From NCBI GenBank assembly GCA_963575745.1, contig CAUYUJ010003980.1, positions 255,143-319,142 on the forward strand: 64,000 nucleotides of DNA, given 5' to 3'. Below the pieces are notes generated by a model. The model was not told where the DNA came from and did no database searches. It saw nothing but the letters and a program-made list of their open reading frames with translations. Below, one piece after another: positions 10,593 through 21,600 of this stretch (position 1 is the stretch's first letter; the number at the start of each line of letters is the position of its first letter). Both the position numbers and the translations under genes were made by a program. This DNA comes from Prorocentrum cordatum. Its lineage: Eukaryota; Sar; Dinophyceae; Prorocentrales; Prorocentraceae.

Positions 10593-10612
10593 CATAAGCC
10601 AGAATGGCTACG
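10593..10612 (-). other. Candidate second spliced-leader relic
   Basis: On the minus strand CGTAGCCATTCTGGCTTATG matches the spliced leader at 17 of 20 positions, from its third base to its end. The downstream minus frame is short and stops after a dozen or so codons, so no retrogene can be named. By length alone such a match is unlikely by chance in 128 kb of two-strand sequence, but it sits next to GAC repeats and local composition is biased. Confidence 0.4.
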
Positions 10613-10619
10613 ACGACGG

Positions 10620-10671
<52 letters not shown>

Positions 10672-10760
10672 AGACAACGGCGGCCGCGGCGGCGGCGGCG
10701 GCGACGACGACGGCGACGACGACGACGACGGCGGCGACGGCGTCGACGGCGCACCCGTCG
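10610..10760. repeat. (GAC)/(CGG) trinucleotide array
   Basis: GACGACGACGAC interspersed with GGCGGCGG words. Confidence 0.85.
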
Positions 10761-10809
10761 CCAGCGCTCGCGCAAAGCGCTGGCCCTGGCTGACTGCCAC
10801 TTGGGCTCG

Positions 10810-11785
10810 ACCCAGCTCTCTCTGTATCCTACCAGGGCCCTACTGCATTCGACCCTGCTCGCCCCTACTCTTCTTTACTCGACGTTCCTACAATCTACCT
10901 TACTCTACTCTGCCCTACTCTACTCTACTCTACTCTACCCTACTCTGCCCTACAGTTCCCCCAGCATACTCACTCCACTTTGCATTTACTCCACTCTACC
11001 CGTTCTCTACCCTACTCTACGATATACCCCTCTACCCTACTCTACTCGACTCTAATCTGCCCTACTCTACTCTACCCTACGCTACCCTACCGTACCAGGC
11101 ATCTTCTACTAGACTCTACGTTGCTACTACTCTGCTCTACTCTAGTCTTCCCTAGTCTAGTCTAGTCTAGTCTAGTCTCATCTAGTCGATTTTACTCTAC
11201 TCTACTCTACCTTAATGTACTCCGACTCTGCTTACTCTACTCTACTCTATTTCTGCTCTACTCTACCTATCTACCCTTCCCTACTCGACGCTAGTTGTCC
11301 TACTCTACTCTGCCCTACTTTACTCTACCCGACCGTACTCTAACATACTCTACTCTACTCCGCTTTGCTCTTGCTCTACTTTAACATACGCCTTCTCTAC
11401 TCCACTGTCCTCTACTCTACTCTACTCTACTCTGTCCAACTCTCCCCTAGCCTACTCTACCCTACCGTACCCCGACATACTCTACTCCAATATACTTCGT
11501 TCCTACTCTACTCTACTCTACTCTCCTTTGCTCCCCTCTCCTCTCCTCTTCTCTACTATACTCCTATTATACTCTACTCGGCTCTGCTCTGCTCTAGTAT
11601 CTTTCTCCTCTGGGCTACCCGCCTACTCTACTCTACTCGACTCCCTTCCCATTCGAACCTGATCTACTCTCCATATCTCGTCTCTACACTACCCTACCCT
11701 ACCGTACCCCACCCTACTCTATACGACTCTACATTACCCTCTACTCTACTCCTCTTATACTCTACTCTACGCCTACTCTGCTCTG
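10810..11785. repeat. CTACT/CTCTA pentamer array
   Basis: Nearly a kilobase of CTACTCTACTCTAC and CCTACTCTGCC words, period 5, with substitutions. Open frames here simply read Leu/Tyr/Ser/Thr/Pro in rotation. Confidence 0.9.
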
Positions 11786-11787
11786 CT

Positions 11788-12334
11788 AGTTGTCGTCGTC
11801 GGTGTCGTCGTCGTCGTCGTTGGCGACGTCGTCGTCGTCTGCGTCGTTGTGGTCGTCGAAGAGGGCGTCGGCGTCGGCGTCGGCAACGGCGTTGGCGTGG
11901 GCGACGGGGTCTTCGTCGTGCGCCGTGCGTCGTGCGGCGTTCGTCGTGCGTCGTGCGTCGGTGTCGTCGTTGTCGTCGTTGGCGTCGGCGTCGTTGTCGT
12001 CCTCATAGTCGAATGGGGCCGTCGGGGTCGGCGACGGCGTCGGCGCCAGCGTCGCCGTGCGTCGTGTTTCGTGCGACGTGCGTCGTGCGTCGTCGTCGAC
12101 GTCGTCGTCGTTGTCGACGTCGTCGTCGACGTCGTCGTTGTCATCGTCGTCGTCGTCGTCGTCGCCGTCAGCGGCGGCGTCGGCGTCGGCGTCGGCGTCA
12201 GCATCGGCGACGACGTGGTCAGCAACGGCGTCGGCGTTGGCGCCAGCGTCGTCGTCGTGCGTCGGTTTTCGTGCGCCGTGCATCCTGCGTCGTGCGTCGT
12301 CGTCGTCGTCGCCGTCGTCGTTGCCAGGAGGGGG

Positions 12335-12408
<74 letters not shown>

Positions 12409-12650
12409 ATCGTCATCGTCGTCGTCGTTGCCAGGGGGGCCGTCGTCATCATCGTCGACGTCCTCGGCATCGTCGTGCGTCGTGCGTCGTGGGTCGCCGT
12501 CGTCGTGCGTCGTGCGTCGTGCGTCGTCGTCGTGGTCGTCGTCGCCGTCGTTGGCGTGGTCGTCGTTGTCGTCGACGTGTTCGTGTTCGTGCTCGTGTTC
12601 GTGTTCGTGGTCGTGTTCGTGGTCGTCGTCGTCGTCGTCGCCGGGTCGCC
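11788..12650. repeat. (GTC)n array with interspersed CGTGCGTCGTGCGTC words
   Basis: Long GTC trinucleotide array interrupted by copies of TCGTGCGTCGTGCGTCG and GTCGGCGTCGGCGTC. Poly-Asp, poly-Ser, poly-Val and poly-Arg frames on both strands are artefacts of the array. Confidence 0.9.
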
Positions 12651-12995
12651 AGTGAAAGGGGGGTCCAGCCCACCCCACTAATTTTCCCGACGGGGGGGTT
12701 CGGGATCCCCCTACTTATTTTCCTGGGTGGGCGGGGGGTGGGGTCCAGAACCACCCTCAAACTTCCCCGGACCCCCCCCCCTCAACGGCCATAAGCGGCA
12801 GAAAACGCTCTTTCGAATATAGCCTCCTCCTCCCCCTCCCCCTCTTCCAGCTACCCCGCTTCCAGCCCCTCCTCCTCTCCCTTTCCTTCCTCTTCCTCCT
12901 TTCCTTCCTCCTCCTCCTCCTGCTCCTCCTCTTGCTCCTCTTCCTCCTCTTCATCATCCTCTTCCTCCTCGTTCTTCTCCTCTTTCAACATGTTG
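12651..12995. repeat. G/C-run region and CCT-rich microsatellite
   Basis: G7-G8 and C9 runs with two copies of a word like CTANTTTTCC at about 12680-12725, then CTCCTCC-type repeats from about 12815 to 12990. Confidence 0.65.
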
Positions 12996-14509
12996 CAGCT
13001 TCTCCCCGAAGAAGGAAGCTTTGGGGGCTCGCGTACATCACGCGTTTGGGGGCTTGGTTTTTCCGCACCAAGGCTTGTTTGGGTTTCTTTCGTCAAAGGC
13101 TTTCCTCCCACGACAACCTGGGGCTGTTAGATATTGGGACAACGGCAACTTGCGTCCTGGCCCGGCCGCCGCGCTGGCCGAAACAATAAGGCCCTGCGCG
13201 CATCGTTCCAGTAGGCGCGCGCACCGTGGGAAAAAAAAGGCAAAGAAGGCTTTTTTCGGTGGGGAGCGCTCGAAGCAACATAATTGCATGTTTGTATAAC
13301 CTCGGTGGGACTATGATTGTAGAAAGCTGCGACTTACCCATAATGGACTCACAGCCTGCCTGGCCAGCACGCATGAGATACCAGAGGTTGCACAGCCTTG
13401 CGAACCTGTCAATGACAATCTGGCTGATCTGACGCTGGTCTCGTTATCTGATGCGTAGAACGACGCTTGGATGGCCAAGTAGCGTTGTCGCTGGCTCTTA
13501 GGAAGTTTCGAGCCGACGCGACGCGTGTAGCGAGAGCTCTGAATTTGTGCAAGGCGCCTTGCACTGTATATTTGCCTCTAACGTATGCTACGGCGCAATT
13601 GCACTAAGCCCATCACCGTTCATGTTAGTAGGTGTCGCCGCTGAGGAACCTGTCTAGGGCCTCCATACAGCAAAGAAATTTGCTCATCCCGTTGTTTCTC
13701 ACTACGCGTTCCAGGTGTGACCTGACCAGGCACAATACAAAACTGATCGCTGGACTATGCGGCAGCTGAACTGTTTGAGGACTGATTTGGAATCCTGCTG
13801 GAGTGCGGCGCCCATGCGAACCATGCCGCAATAATCAGAATAGCGCCCAGAGAACAGATTTCATTGATACACTGTGTGCTCGCGCGTTAGAGGGGGACCT
13901 TGCGATGACTGGGTGTCTAGAGCATGGCCGTACACATGAGACCTGTTTAAATTCATCAGCCACCGGGGCCGATGTTTAACGAGTCGCCCAGAACCGCCAC
14001 TGGGACATTCGGATCCTTGCGCTCCCCAGCAACTACAGAAAGGATGCGCCATGACGCCGTTGAGCCGCCAATGGCGCTGTGCTCGCCTTTGGCTTGCGCA
14101 TCCTGAGGCGGCGTCGTGGGGCCTGGCACGGCGGTGGGCGCTCTTGCTGCTGAATGGCCAGTTCATGAGCGAAATCAGGCATGATTGTATACTGCCTATA
14201 GCGCGGAGAAAAATCCGATTATGCGACACGCGACCCTCGAACAAAAGCGAATGGCAAAACAACAGCGGAGCGGTGTGCGCCACGCGCGAAAAGTATATTA
14301 CCAGTTCTGGTCGAGGACACTCGCGTTTCGATCGGATTGACATACTGCGTGCCAGCCACATAGCGCATGTGCTGGCCACCGCTTGACAAAGGTGACAAGG
14401 CGTGTGCAATAATGTGCTGCCCCCTCCCCGCGCTCCCCCTCTCCAGGGCCCCCAGTGATCCACAATGCCCCGCAGAGGCCAACGAAATTACATAAGATAG
14501 ATCCAACGA
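12996..14509. other. Mostly unique sequence, no recognisable gene
   Basis: Balanced-composition sequence. The longest frame, 200 codons on the minus strand at 13861-14463, has no recognisable domain, and its composition (Cys/Trp/His scattered) does not look like protein. I support no gene here. Confidence 0.4.
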
Positions 14510-15012
14510 GACCTTGGACAACCCAAGATGGTCTTCAAAACCGCCCAAGATGGTCCAAAAGACGGCACGAAGGCTTCCAATGCGGCCCCATTTTGCCACA
14601 AGATGGGCCTATGCCGCACGACGGCCCCAGGGTCTCCCAAGGAACCCCCCGAGAGGCCAACACTATTGAAACACAGTGTTGCTTAATGTTTTTGGCGTTT
14701 TCGCGTTGGCTACTTAACAAGCGCCGCGGAGTCCTTAGGATCATGCCCCGCCGGCGGCCAACACGGTACCAAGGAAGCCCAACAAAGCCTAAGAGGAATC
14801 TAACACGGCCCCAAGGGGCCCAAAAAAGGCCGCTCCGAGAATGCTCCGACGGGCCTTCAGGAAGCCCCCAAACAGCCGCAGAAGGGCCCAGACGGCCTCG
14901 AACAAGCAAAGAAAACAACAGAAAAAAGGCCACAAGAAATGCCCAATAGGGCTCAGGCCGAAAGCAAACCCAGAGCGGCTCCAAGAGTGCCCAAGAGGGC
15001 TCCAACTTGCTC
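14510..15012. repeat. CCAAGA quasi-repeat array (degenerate)
   Basis: Words such as CCCAAGATGG, CCAAGAGGGC and CCCAAAAGGCC spaced about 10-11 bases apart, more eroded than the 10.1 kb array and with the same strand polarity. Confidence 0.65.
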
Positions 15013-15183
15013 AAATGTGCTCAAGGTCAAATACGGCAGCCCCATAACCCAACCGAGCACTCGCATGGCCCGAAGGACGTCTGGTTTGGGAGATTCGCAA
15101 GCGAATTTCTCGTAAGGATGCCAAACTCAACACGGAAGAACAGTCTGTCCACTTGAGGCTCAGCCCTACTGGTGCATACTCTC

Positions 15184-15395
<212 letters not shown>

Positions 15396-15459
15396 ATCGT
15401 CGGGTGGAATACCAGCGTGGGGGCCAGGCGTCCCGGTGGACAAGGGTGCTTTTTTCGCC

Positions 15460-15556
15460 AGGACTCGATATCTCAATGTCTCGATATCTCGACATCTGAG
15501 GGCGGGGACTCGATCTCTCGATACCTCGACATCTCGACATCTCGATATCGAGTCCT
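15460..15556. repeat. Inverted repeat, 13-bp arms around CTCGACAT repeats
   Basis: AGGACTCGATATC at 15460-15472 is exactly complementary to GATATCGAGTCCT at 15544-15556. The 71-base interior is made of TCTCGATATCTCGACATC words with period about 8. It could fold as a long hairpin. Confidence 0.75.
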
Positions 15557-15934
15557 CCCGACCCCACAGTGAAGCCTTGCGACCACAGTGTGGAGAACAG
15601 GAAACCCCATGAGCTACCACTGGAACTCGTCACGCAACTTAACGAGCAAAACCGTCAAGCCTCTTAAGCCGTGTAGCGCCGCCGCCGATCCGCCGCCTCC
15701 CGCTACGATCGAACCCGATCGCTCGCTCGCCCATCACCATCACCGTGCCTGACATCCTCATCCTCCGCACCATATCGATATTCCCCCTGCCCCCCCCCAT
15801 ATCGTCCGCTGTGCCCTCCCTAAGTAGGCGCCTGAGAAATCCAGGATATTGACACGAATTTCTTTCAGGTGTAGTCTGCAGAATGGCACAAGCCACTTGG
15901 AAAACATGTTGCGTGGAAAGTGTACGTACACCGA

Positions 15935-16400
15935 GGGAGAAAAAGCGAGAGACAGAGAGGGATAGAGAGAGGAGAGCGAGAGAAAGAAGGAGAGAGAGAG
16001 AGAGAGAGACAGCAGGAAAAGGGAACTACATGGAGAGAGATGAGACACTAGATTCGAGCGCAGAGCTACTATGTCAACGAAGCAATGCACGAACACAAAG
16101 ACAACGAACACCAAGCGGATCCGTAAAGACCGTGACTCCAGGTTACTCGGGGTGTGATTAACCCCAGGAACCGCTTGGGAGACATTAGTAGGAGAGCCCA
16201 GGCGATACCATGAGCTGGGCTGGGTGGGATGCGGCACTTGGGGCAAGCTAGGCTGGTCTGGCTGGGCTAGGTTGGTTAGCTAGGATGGGATCGACTGTGC
16301 TTGGTGTGCTGGGATGGCTGGGCTAGATAGTTCGGCAGAGCTGGCCAGGCTGGCCTGGCTGGGTCCTGGCTGGGCACGCTGGCAATGTCGGGCTTGGCCC
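15935..16400. repeat. GA-rich tract and GGCTGGGCTAG quasi-repeats
   Basis: A (GA)n tract at about 15940-16012, then mixed sequence, then GGCTGG/GCTAGG words of period about 5-10 from about 16205 to 16400. Confidence 0.7.
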
Positions 16401-17430
16401 TGCTTGGCTTTTTGGGTGGGTCCTGCCTGGCGTTGCTGCGCTTCGGATCTTTAGCCAGAGCATCGGGATCGCCTTCTGGTTCCTCGCATCTTGTGATGTC
16501 TGCCTCTGCGAGGCTAGGTCGTAGTGTCCTCCCGATGCGGCAGCCGTTCGTGTTAGGCGCGTGGTACTGCCAGATCGTGGTAATCGAGGCGCTCTGCGCG
16601 TTCATCAACATCTGCACCTTATCGATCACGGCATGGTCCAGCGGCGCAATGGGGCATACTCAACTGACCCGTTGGCATGACAAGCGCAGGGTGGAGGCTA
16701 GCAGACGTGTCATCGAACCATCTTCGGCTATCTTATGCGCTGCAGCCAAGGGAGAAACGCCCGTCGACGATGATGAGAACGCTCGAGGGGCGCCAACCGA
16801 CAAGAAGATATCAATGTTCATGGCGCCGCTGACGTCGGAGAAGATCCCTGCGGCCTCCGTCGACAGCATCTCGGGTAGACATCAAGAAGCCAATGCCAGG
16901 AATCAAATCCGAGAAGTGTGCGACCGCCTGGCTGGCGACCGCGGTGCAACCCGCGCAGCTGGCGCGCAGACTGAATCCACACCAGCGGGAGGCGACGAAT
17001 TGGACCCGACAACAGTCAACGTCTGCGTGGTGGGAAGACGCATGCAGATCATACATACAAACATGACAAACACCAGCAGGGCACAGAAAATCAAGCGAAG
17101 AGCCAAAACACTCTCAAACATGGTGCAGTCTGAACATGAGTACGGAAGAAGTCCGTAACACATCAATCGCAGCAGGGCAAGGCTTGAGCCAAACCGGACG
17201 CACTCGGAGAAAGACGACGATGAGGAGTGGAGCGGGAGGGGACTATGGTTTAACGCAGGGGGAGTGAGGAGGAGCCCGTCGGGGAGGAAGAGGAAAGAAC
17301 GACCGATAGGACGCTCACGCGCTTGGCGTTCTCCACTGTTGTTCCGGGCAGACAAACACCGGCCGCCGCTCCCCTTCTCCTCCCAGGCGGCGCGAGCATC
17401 TAGTCCTGTCTCGACCTCCAGCGTCATGAA
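16401..17430. other. Open on both strands, coding status unclear
   Basis: A plus-strand frame (16385-17158) has a plausible hydrophilic C-terminal part (for example AQKIKRRAKTLSNMVQSEHE near 17080-17150) but no domain I know. The minus strand carries a short hydrophobic stretch (RLIFCALLVFVMFVCMICM, near 17030-17100) that could be a membrane segment. A 15-base word at 17183-17197 resembles the end of the spliced leader on the minus strand. I cannot choose between strands. Confidence 0.2.
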
Positions 17431-17787
17431 ACAGAACAGGATGGGCGGCTATTCAGAGCGTTCCCCTCGGAGGCAACGTCGAGCCGCAAGGCCCTTGTTA
17501 ATCGGCTCGGCAAGGACAAGGATGCGCGCGGGCATGATGAGATGCGGTCAAGGGCTCCAGAGCTGACGGCGGAGGTGCTTGCGTGCTTCGCCACAGGTTC
17601 CGTGCCCGCGCGAAGAGAGATCTGCAATCAGTCCTGAGAATGTCTCCTCCCACTGACGGCCCTGCGATAGGATGGAAATGTGGGCATGGCGTGCTCCTCC
17701 CTTCCCAAATGGGTGGCACGATTCGCCCATCTCTGCTCCGAGCGACGATGTGCAAGGTCGGATTGCGTCAAGTGCGCAGTGAAATCG

Positions 17788-18261
17788 CTAACAGAGCAGG
17801 CTACCTATTTTTCTTCTAGGTTCAGCCCGAGCGCTCAAACTCCATTGCTCCAAGTTGTACAAGAGGAGGCCAATGAAAACGACCAAGATAGCGACGCCGC
17901 ATCCGTAAAGGTACATGAAACCCTGTCTTGTCCACGATATTTCGTCGGGCCTTCGGCGTGGCGTAGCGGCGTCATCCAACATCCTGATCATCATCTCTTT
18001 GGTAGTGGCGTCGCCAGGACCGGCGATCGCTTCCACCGCGTCTTTCGCATGCTCATATGCTCCGACATATTGCAGGTCGTGCATTGCCAGAGCCAATGCC
18101 TTCATGGCGCTCTCAAGGTTTTCACCCCTGATAGCTCTGAAGAAACTCTTGACCGCCGCATCATAAGAACCACTACGAGCATGCACTCGACAGGCCAGCA
18201 GCAAAAATCCACTGAGCTGCTCGCCCGACTGTGGCTCCTCTATCCGCCATCGTGCCTTCAC
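17788..18261 (-). CDS. Exon of a helical-repeat protein with one membrane segment
   Basis: This 157-codon minus-strand frame has the look of real protein. Residues about 32-98 are amphipathic helices of the Ala/Leu-rich kind seen in TPR-like proteins (GSYDAAVKSFFRAIRG, AYEHAKDAVEAI). Residues about 115-137 form a hydrophobic segment (YLYGCGVAILVVFIGLLLY) fit to cross a membrane, followed by basic residues. The frame opens with GTG rather than ATG and ends in a few unlikely codons after EPRRK, so it is probably an internal or last exon with splice sites near each end. No family name can be given. Another TPR-like minus-strand exon lies at 37441-37980, but nothing shows they belong to one gene. 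Confidence 0.5.
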   Translation of the reverse strand: MKARWRIEEPQSGEQLSGFLLLACRVHARSGSYDAAVKSFFRAIRGENLESAMKALALAMHDLQYVGAYEHAKDAVEAIAGPGDATTKEMMIRMLDDAATPRRRPDEISWTRQGFMYLYGCGVAILVVFIGLLLYNLEQWSLSARAEPRRKIGSLLC

Positions 18262-18606
18262 GATGTGGAGTGTTAGAACGCTGCGATGTGGGGCTTCTAT
18301 AGTTGTCGAGGGGCAGCCCCATCCCTCTTCGCAATCACACTCAACCGAACGACGATACTTGTTTCATAACCCCTTGTTCGGACTCCAGGAAGCTCCAATG
18401 CGGCTGAGCACCGCTCCAATAAGGTTGCAATGTACCACAAGGCCAGCCCTGCACCTACAAGGCCCACCTGCCCCCGAAAGGCCGCAAGGTATCCCCAAGA
18501 GGACAAAATTATAGCCGGAGTGCAGTATCCCCGAACAGGGTTTTTAGACCCACAGCGGTTTCCAAGGTCGATTGCGTGCACGTCCAGTGCGGGCTGGCAT
18601 GGCATG

Positions 18607-18665
18607 TTAACACATGCCTCCTCCTCCTCCTCCTCCTCCTCCTCCTCCTCCTCCTCCTCCTCTTC
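18607..18665. repeat. (CTC)n microsatellite
   Basis: About 18 CTC units. A second, longer one (about 30 units) lies at 21804-21872 in the equivalent place of the neighbouring higher-order unit, and both are followed by the same CATCTCGGAGCC(T/C)AGAGTTGCGA sequence. Confidence 0.9.
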
Positions 18666-21600
18666 ATCCCGAACGGCATCTCGGAGCCTAGAGTTGCGAG
18701 GATTTCTCCAGCGTAACGGGCTGGACCACCTCGCGCGCGGCATCTCGGACCCCAGAGTTGCGACGATGTCTCTGGCGAAACGTGCTGCGAGGAAGTCTCA
18801 GGCGAAACGGGCCGGACCACCTCGAGCGCGGCGTCTCAGAGCTCCGAGTTGCGTGGGCCTCCTGGAACCTCCTGGTGATCTCCTGGGGCTTCCCCCTGGG
18901 CCTCCTGTGGCCTCGTGAACTCCACCTGGGGCTTCCTGAAGCCTCTTGGGGCTCCGAGGGGGATATCCAACATGTGGCCGTCGGGGCCCTACAAAATTGG
19001 GGGGGGGGCACAATAGCAGGAAAAATCAACGAATCGACACCGGATGTGTATTAACTTGGCACGTTCTGATAGGGGGCCTCCTGGGAGCCTCCTGGGAATC
19101 TCCTGGAGACCCCTGGTGCCTGTCCTGGGTGTCCTGCGGCTTCCTGAAGCTCTCTGGGGCCTCCTCGCGCTCCCAGGGTCCCAGGGGGATATGTAACATG
19201 TGGTCGTCTGGGCCCCCAAGGCTGGACCACTTCTTGCGCGGCATCTGGGAGCTCAGAGTTGCGAGAATGTCTTGTGCGAAACGGGCTGGACCAACTTGCG
19301 CACGGCATCTCAGAGCTCAGAGTTGCAAGGATGTCTCAGGCGAGACGGGCCGGTGTCTCGGGCGAAACGTGCTGCGAGGAAGTCTCAGGCGAAACGGGCC
19401 AGACCACCTCGAGCGCGGCGTCTCAGAGCTCCGAGTTGTGTGGGCCTCCTGGTGCCTCCTGGGGACCTCCTGGGGCTTCCTCCTGGGCCTCCTGTGGCCT
19501 CCTGAACTCCACCTGGGGTTTCCTGAAGCCTCTTGGGGCTCCCAGGGGGGATATCTAACCTGTGCCCGCTTGGGCCCCTCAAAATAAAGGGGGGCCACAA
19601 GAGCAGGAAAAATCAACGAATCGACACCGGATGTGGATTAACTTGACACGTTCTGATAGGGGGCCTCCTGGGAGCCTCCTGGGAATCTCCTGCGGACCCC
19701 TGGGGCCTGTCCTGAGCGTCCTGCGGCCTCCTGGAGCTCTCTGGTGCCTCCTGGGGCTCCCAGGGTCACAAGGAGGATATGTAACATGTGGTCGTCTGGG
19801 CCCCCAGGCTGGACCACCTCTTGCGCGGCATCTGGGAGCTCAGAGTTGCGAGAATGTCTTGTGCGAAATAGGCAGGACCACCTTGCGCACGGCATCTCAG
19901 AGCTCAGAGTTGCGAGAATGTCTTGTGCGAAACGGGCCAGACCACCTCGCGCAGCGCAGGGCATCTCAGATATCAGGAGTTCGAGAATGTCTCAGGCGGG
20001 CTCCCAGGGTCCCAGGGAGGATATGCAACATGTGGTCTTCTGGGCCCCCAGGCTGGACCACCTCTTGCGCGGCATCTGGGAGCTCAGAGTTGTGAGAATG
20101 TCTTGTGCGAAACAGGCCGGACCACCTTGCGCACGGCATCTCAGAGCTCAGAGTTGCGAGGATGTCTCAGGCGAGACGGGCCGGACCACCTCGCGCAAGG
20201 CATCTCAGAGCTCAGAAGTTCGAGGAATCTCAGAGCTCAGAAGTTCGAGGATGTCTCAGGCGAAACAGGCCGGACCACCTCTCGCGCGGCATCTCCGAGG
20301 TTGGAGTTTCGAGGATGTCTCAGGCGAAACGGGCTGGACCACCTCGCGCAAGGCATCTCAGAGCTCAGAGTTTCGAGGATGTCTCAGGCGAAACGGCCCG
20401 GACCACCTCTCGCACGGCACCTCGGGGCTCAGAGTTTCGAGGATGTCTCAAGCGAAACGGCCCGGACCACCTCTCGCGCGGCGTCCCGGAGCGCAACTTT
20501 TCGAGGATGTCTCAGGCGAAACGGCCAATCCCGGCCAACTCAGAAACGAGAGTTGTGAGGATGTCTCAAGCGAAACGGCCCGGACCATCAAATTTTTGTG
20601 AGGATGTCTCTGCTCCGACTTCCCTCGGCCGGAGTTAGCTTCTATCACAACAGCACCCCGTTCAGCAAGCTGTTTGGGGAAAAAGCAGTCCCTGGGATAA
20701 GATCGAGAGGACCGCGGACGCACGTCTCGAAACAAACATCTGGACGTCGGATGTCTGGGGATGGCGGGAGGCAAGGCGCGCATGGCGGATGCTGAGGCGG
20801 CAAAATGACGGAGACGGCGACAGGCAGGGAGGCGGAGGCAGAGGCACAGCAGCGAAAGGCGAGAGGCGTGAGGGTGAGGAGGAGGGAGGGAAGAGGAGGC
20901 AGGCGGGAGGCAAGAGGAGGGAGGTGGGAGAAATGAGAGAGGTTTCAGGCAGAACGGGGCACACCATCTCGTGCGCAGCATCTCGAAGAACCCTGACGAA
21001 GAACCAGTCCCGGGGACGAGATCGAGAGGTCCGCGGGCGCACGTCTCGAAACAAAAATCGTGACGTCGGATGTCTGCGGAGGGCGGAAGGCAGGGCGCGC
21101 ATGGCGGCATCTCGGAGCTTCGCATTGTGAGGATGGCTCGGGAGAAACGGTCTGGACCACCTCGCGTGCGGCATCTCGGAGCTCAGTATTGGAAGGATGC
21201 CCCAAGCGAAACGGGCCGTTCTACCTCTCGCTTCCCGTTAAGCCCTCTCATGCAACTCCATTCCTCATCCCTCCTCCTCCTCCTCCTCCTCCTCCTTCTC
21301 GTCCTCCTCCTCCTCCTCCTGCCTGCTCCCTCCTCCTCCTCCTCCTCCTCCTCCGGCACGTTTTGAGACGTCGCTAAAAGGAATATGAAAATCCTGTTTG
21401 GGGAACCCTGTCTCGGAGCCCAGAGTTGCGAGGATGTCCCAGGTCGCACCTGGTCGACGAGTAAGCTGTTGGGTCGGCACTGGCCTCCTGAACTCCACCT
21501 GGGGTTTCCTGAAGCCTCTTGGGGCTCCCAGGGGGGATATCAAACCTGTGGCCGTTTGGGCCTCTCCAAATGGAGGGGGGGCACAAGAGCAGGAAGAATC

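Noticed and set aside
11365-12681. Long frames (438 and 301 codons) of Arg, Val, Asp or Thr runs
   Set aside because: Products of the CTACT and GTC arrays in every frame on both strands.
17183-17197. Spliced-leader-like end (11 exact bases, 13 of 15) on the minus strand
   Set aside because: Too short. Several similar CTTGAGCC words occur in the window, and no clear ORF follows.
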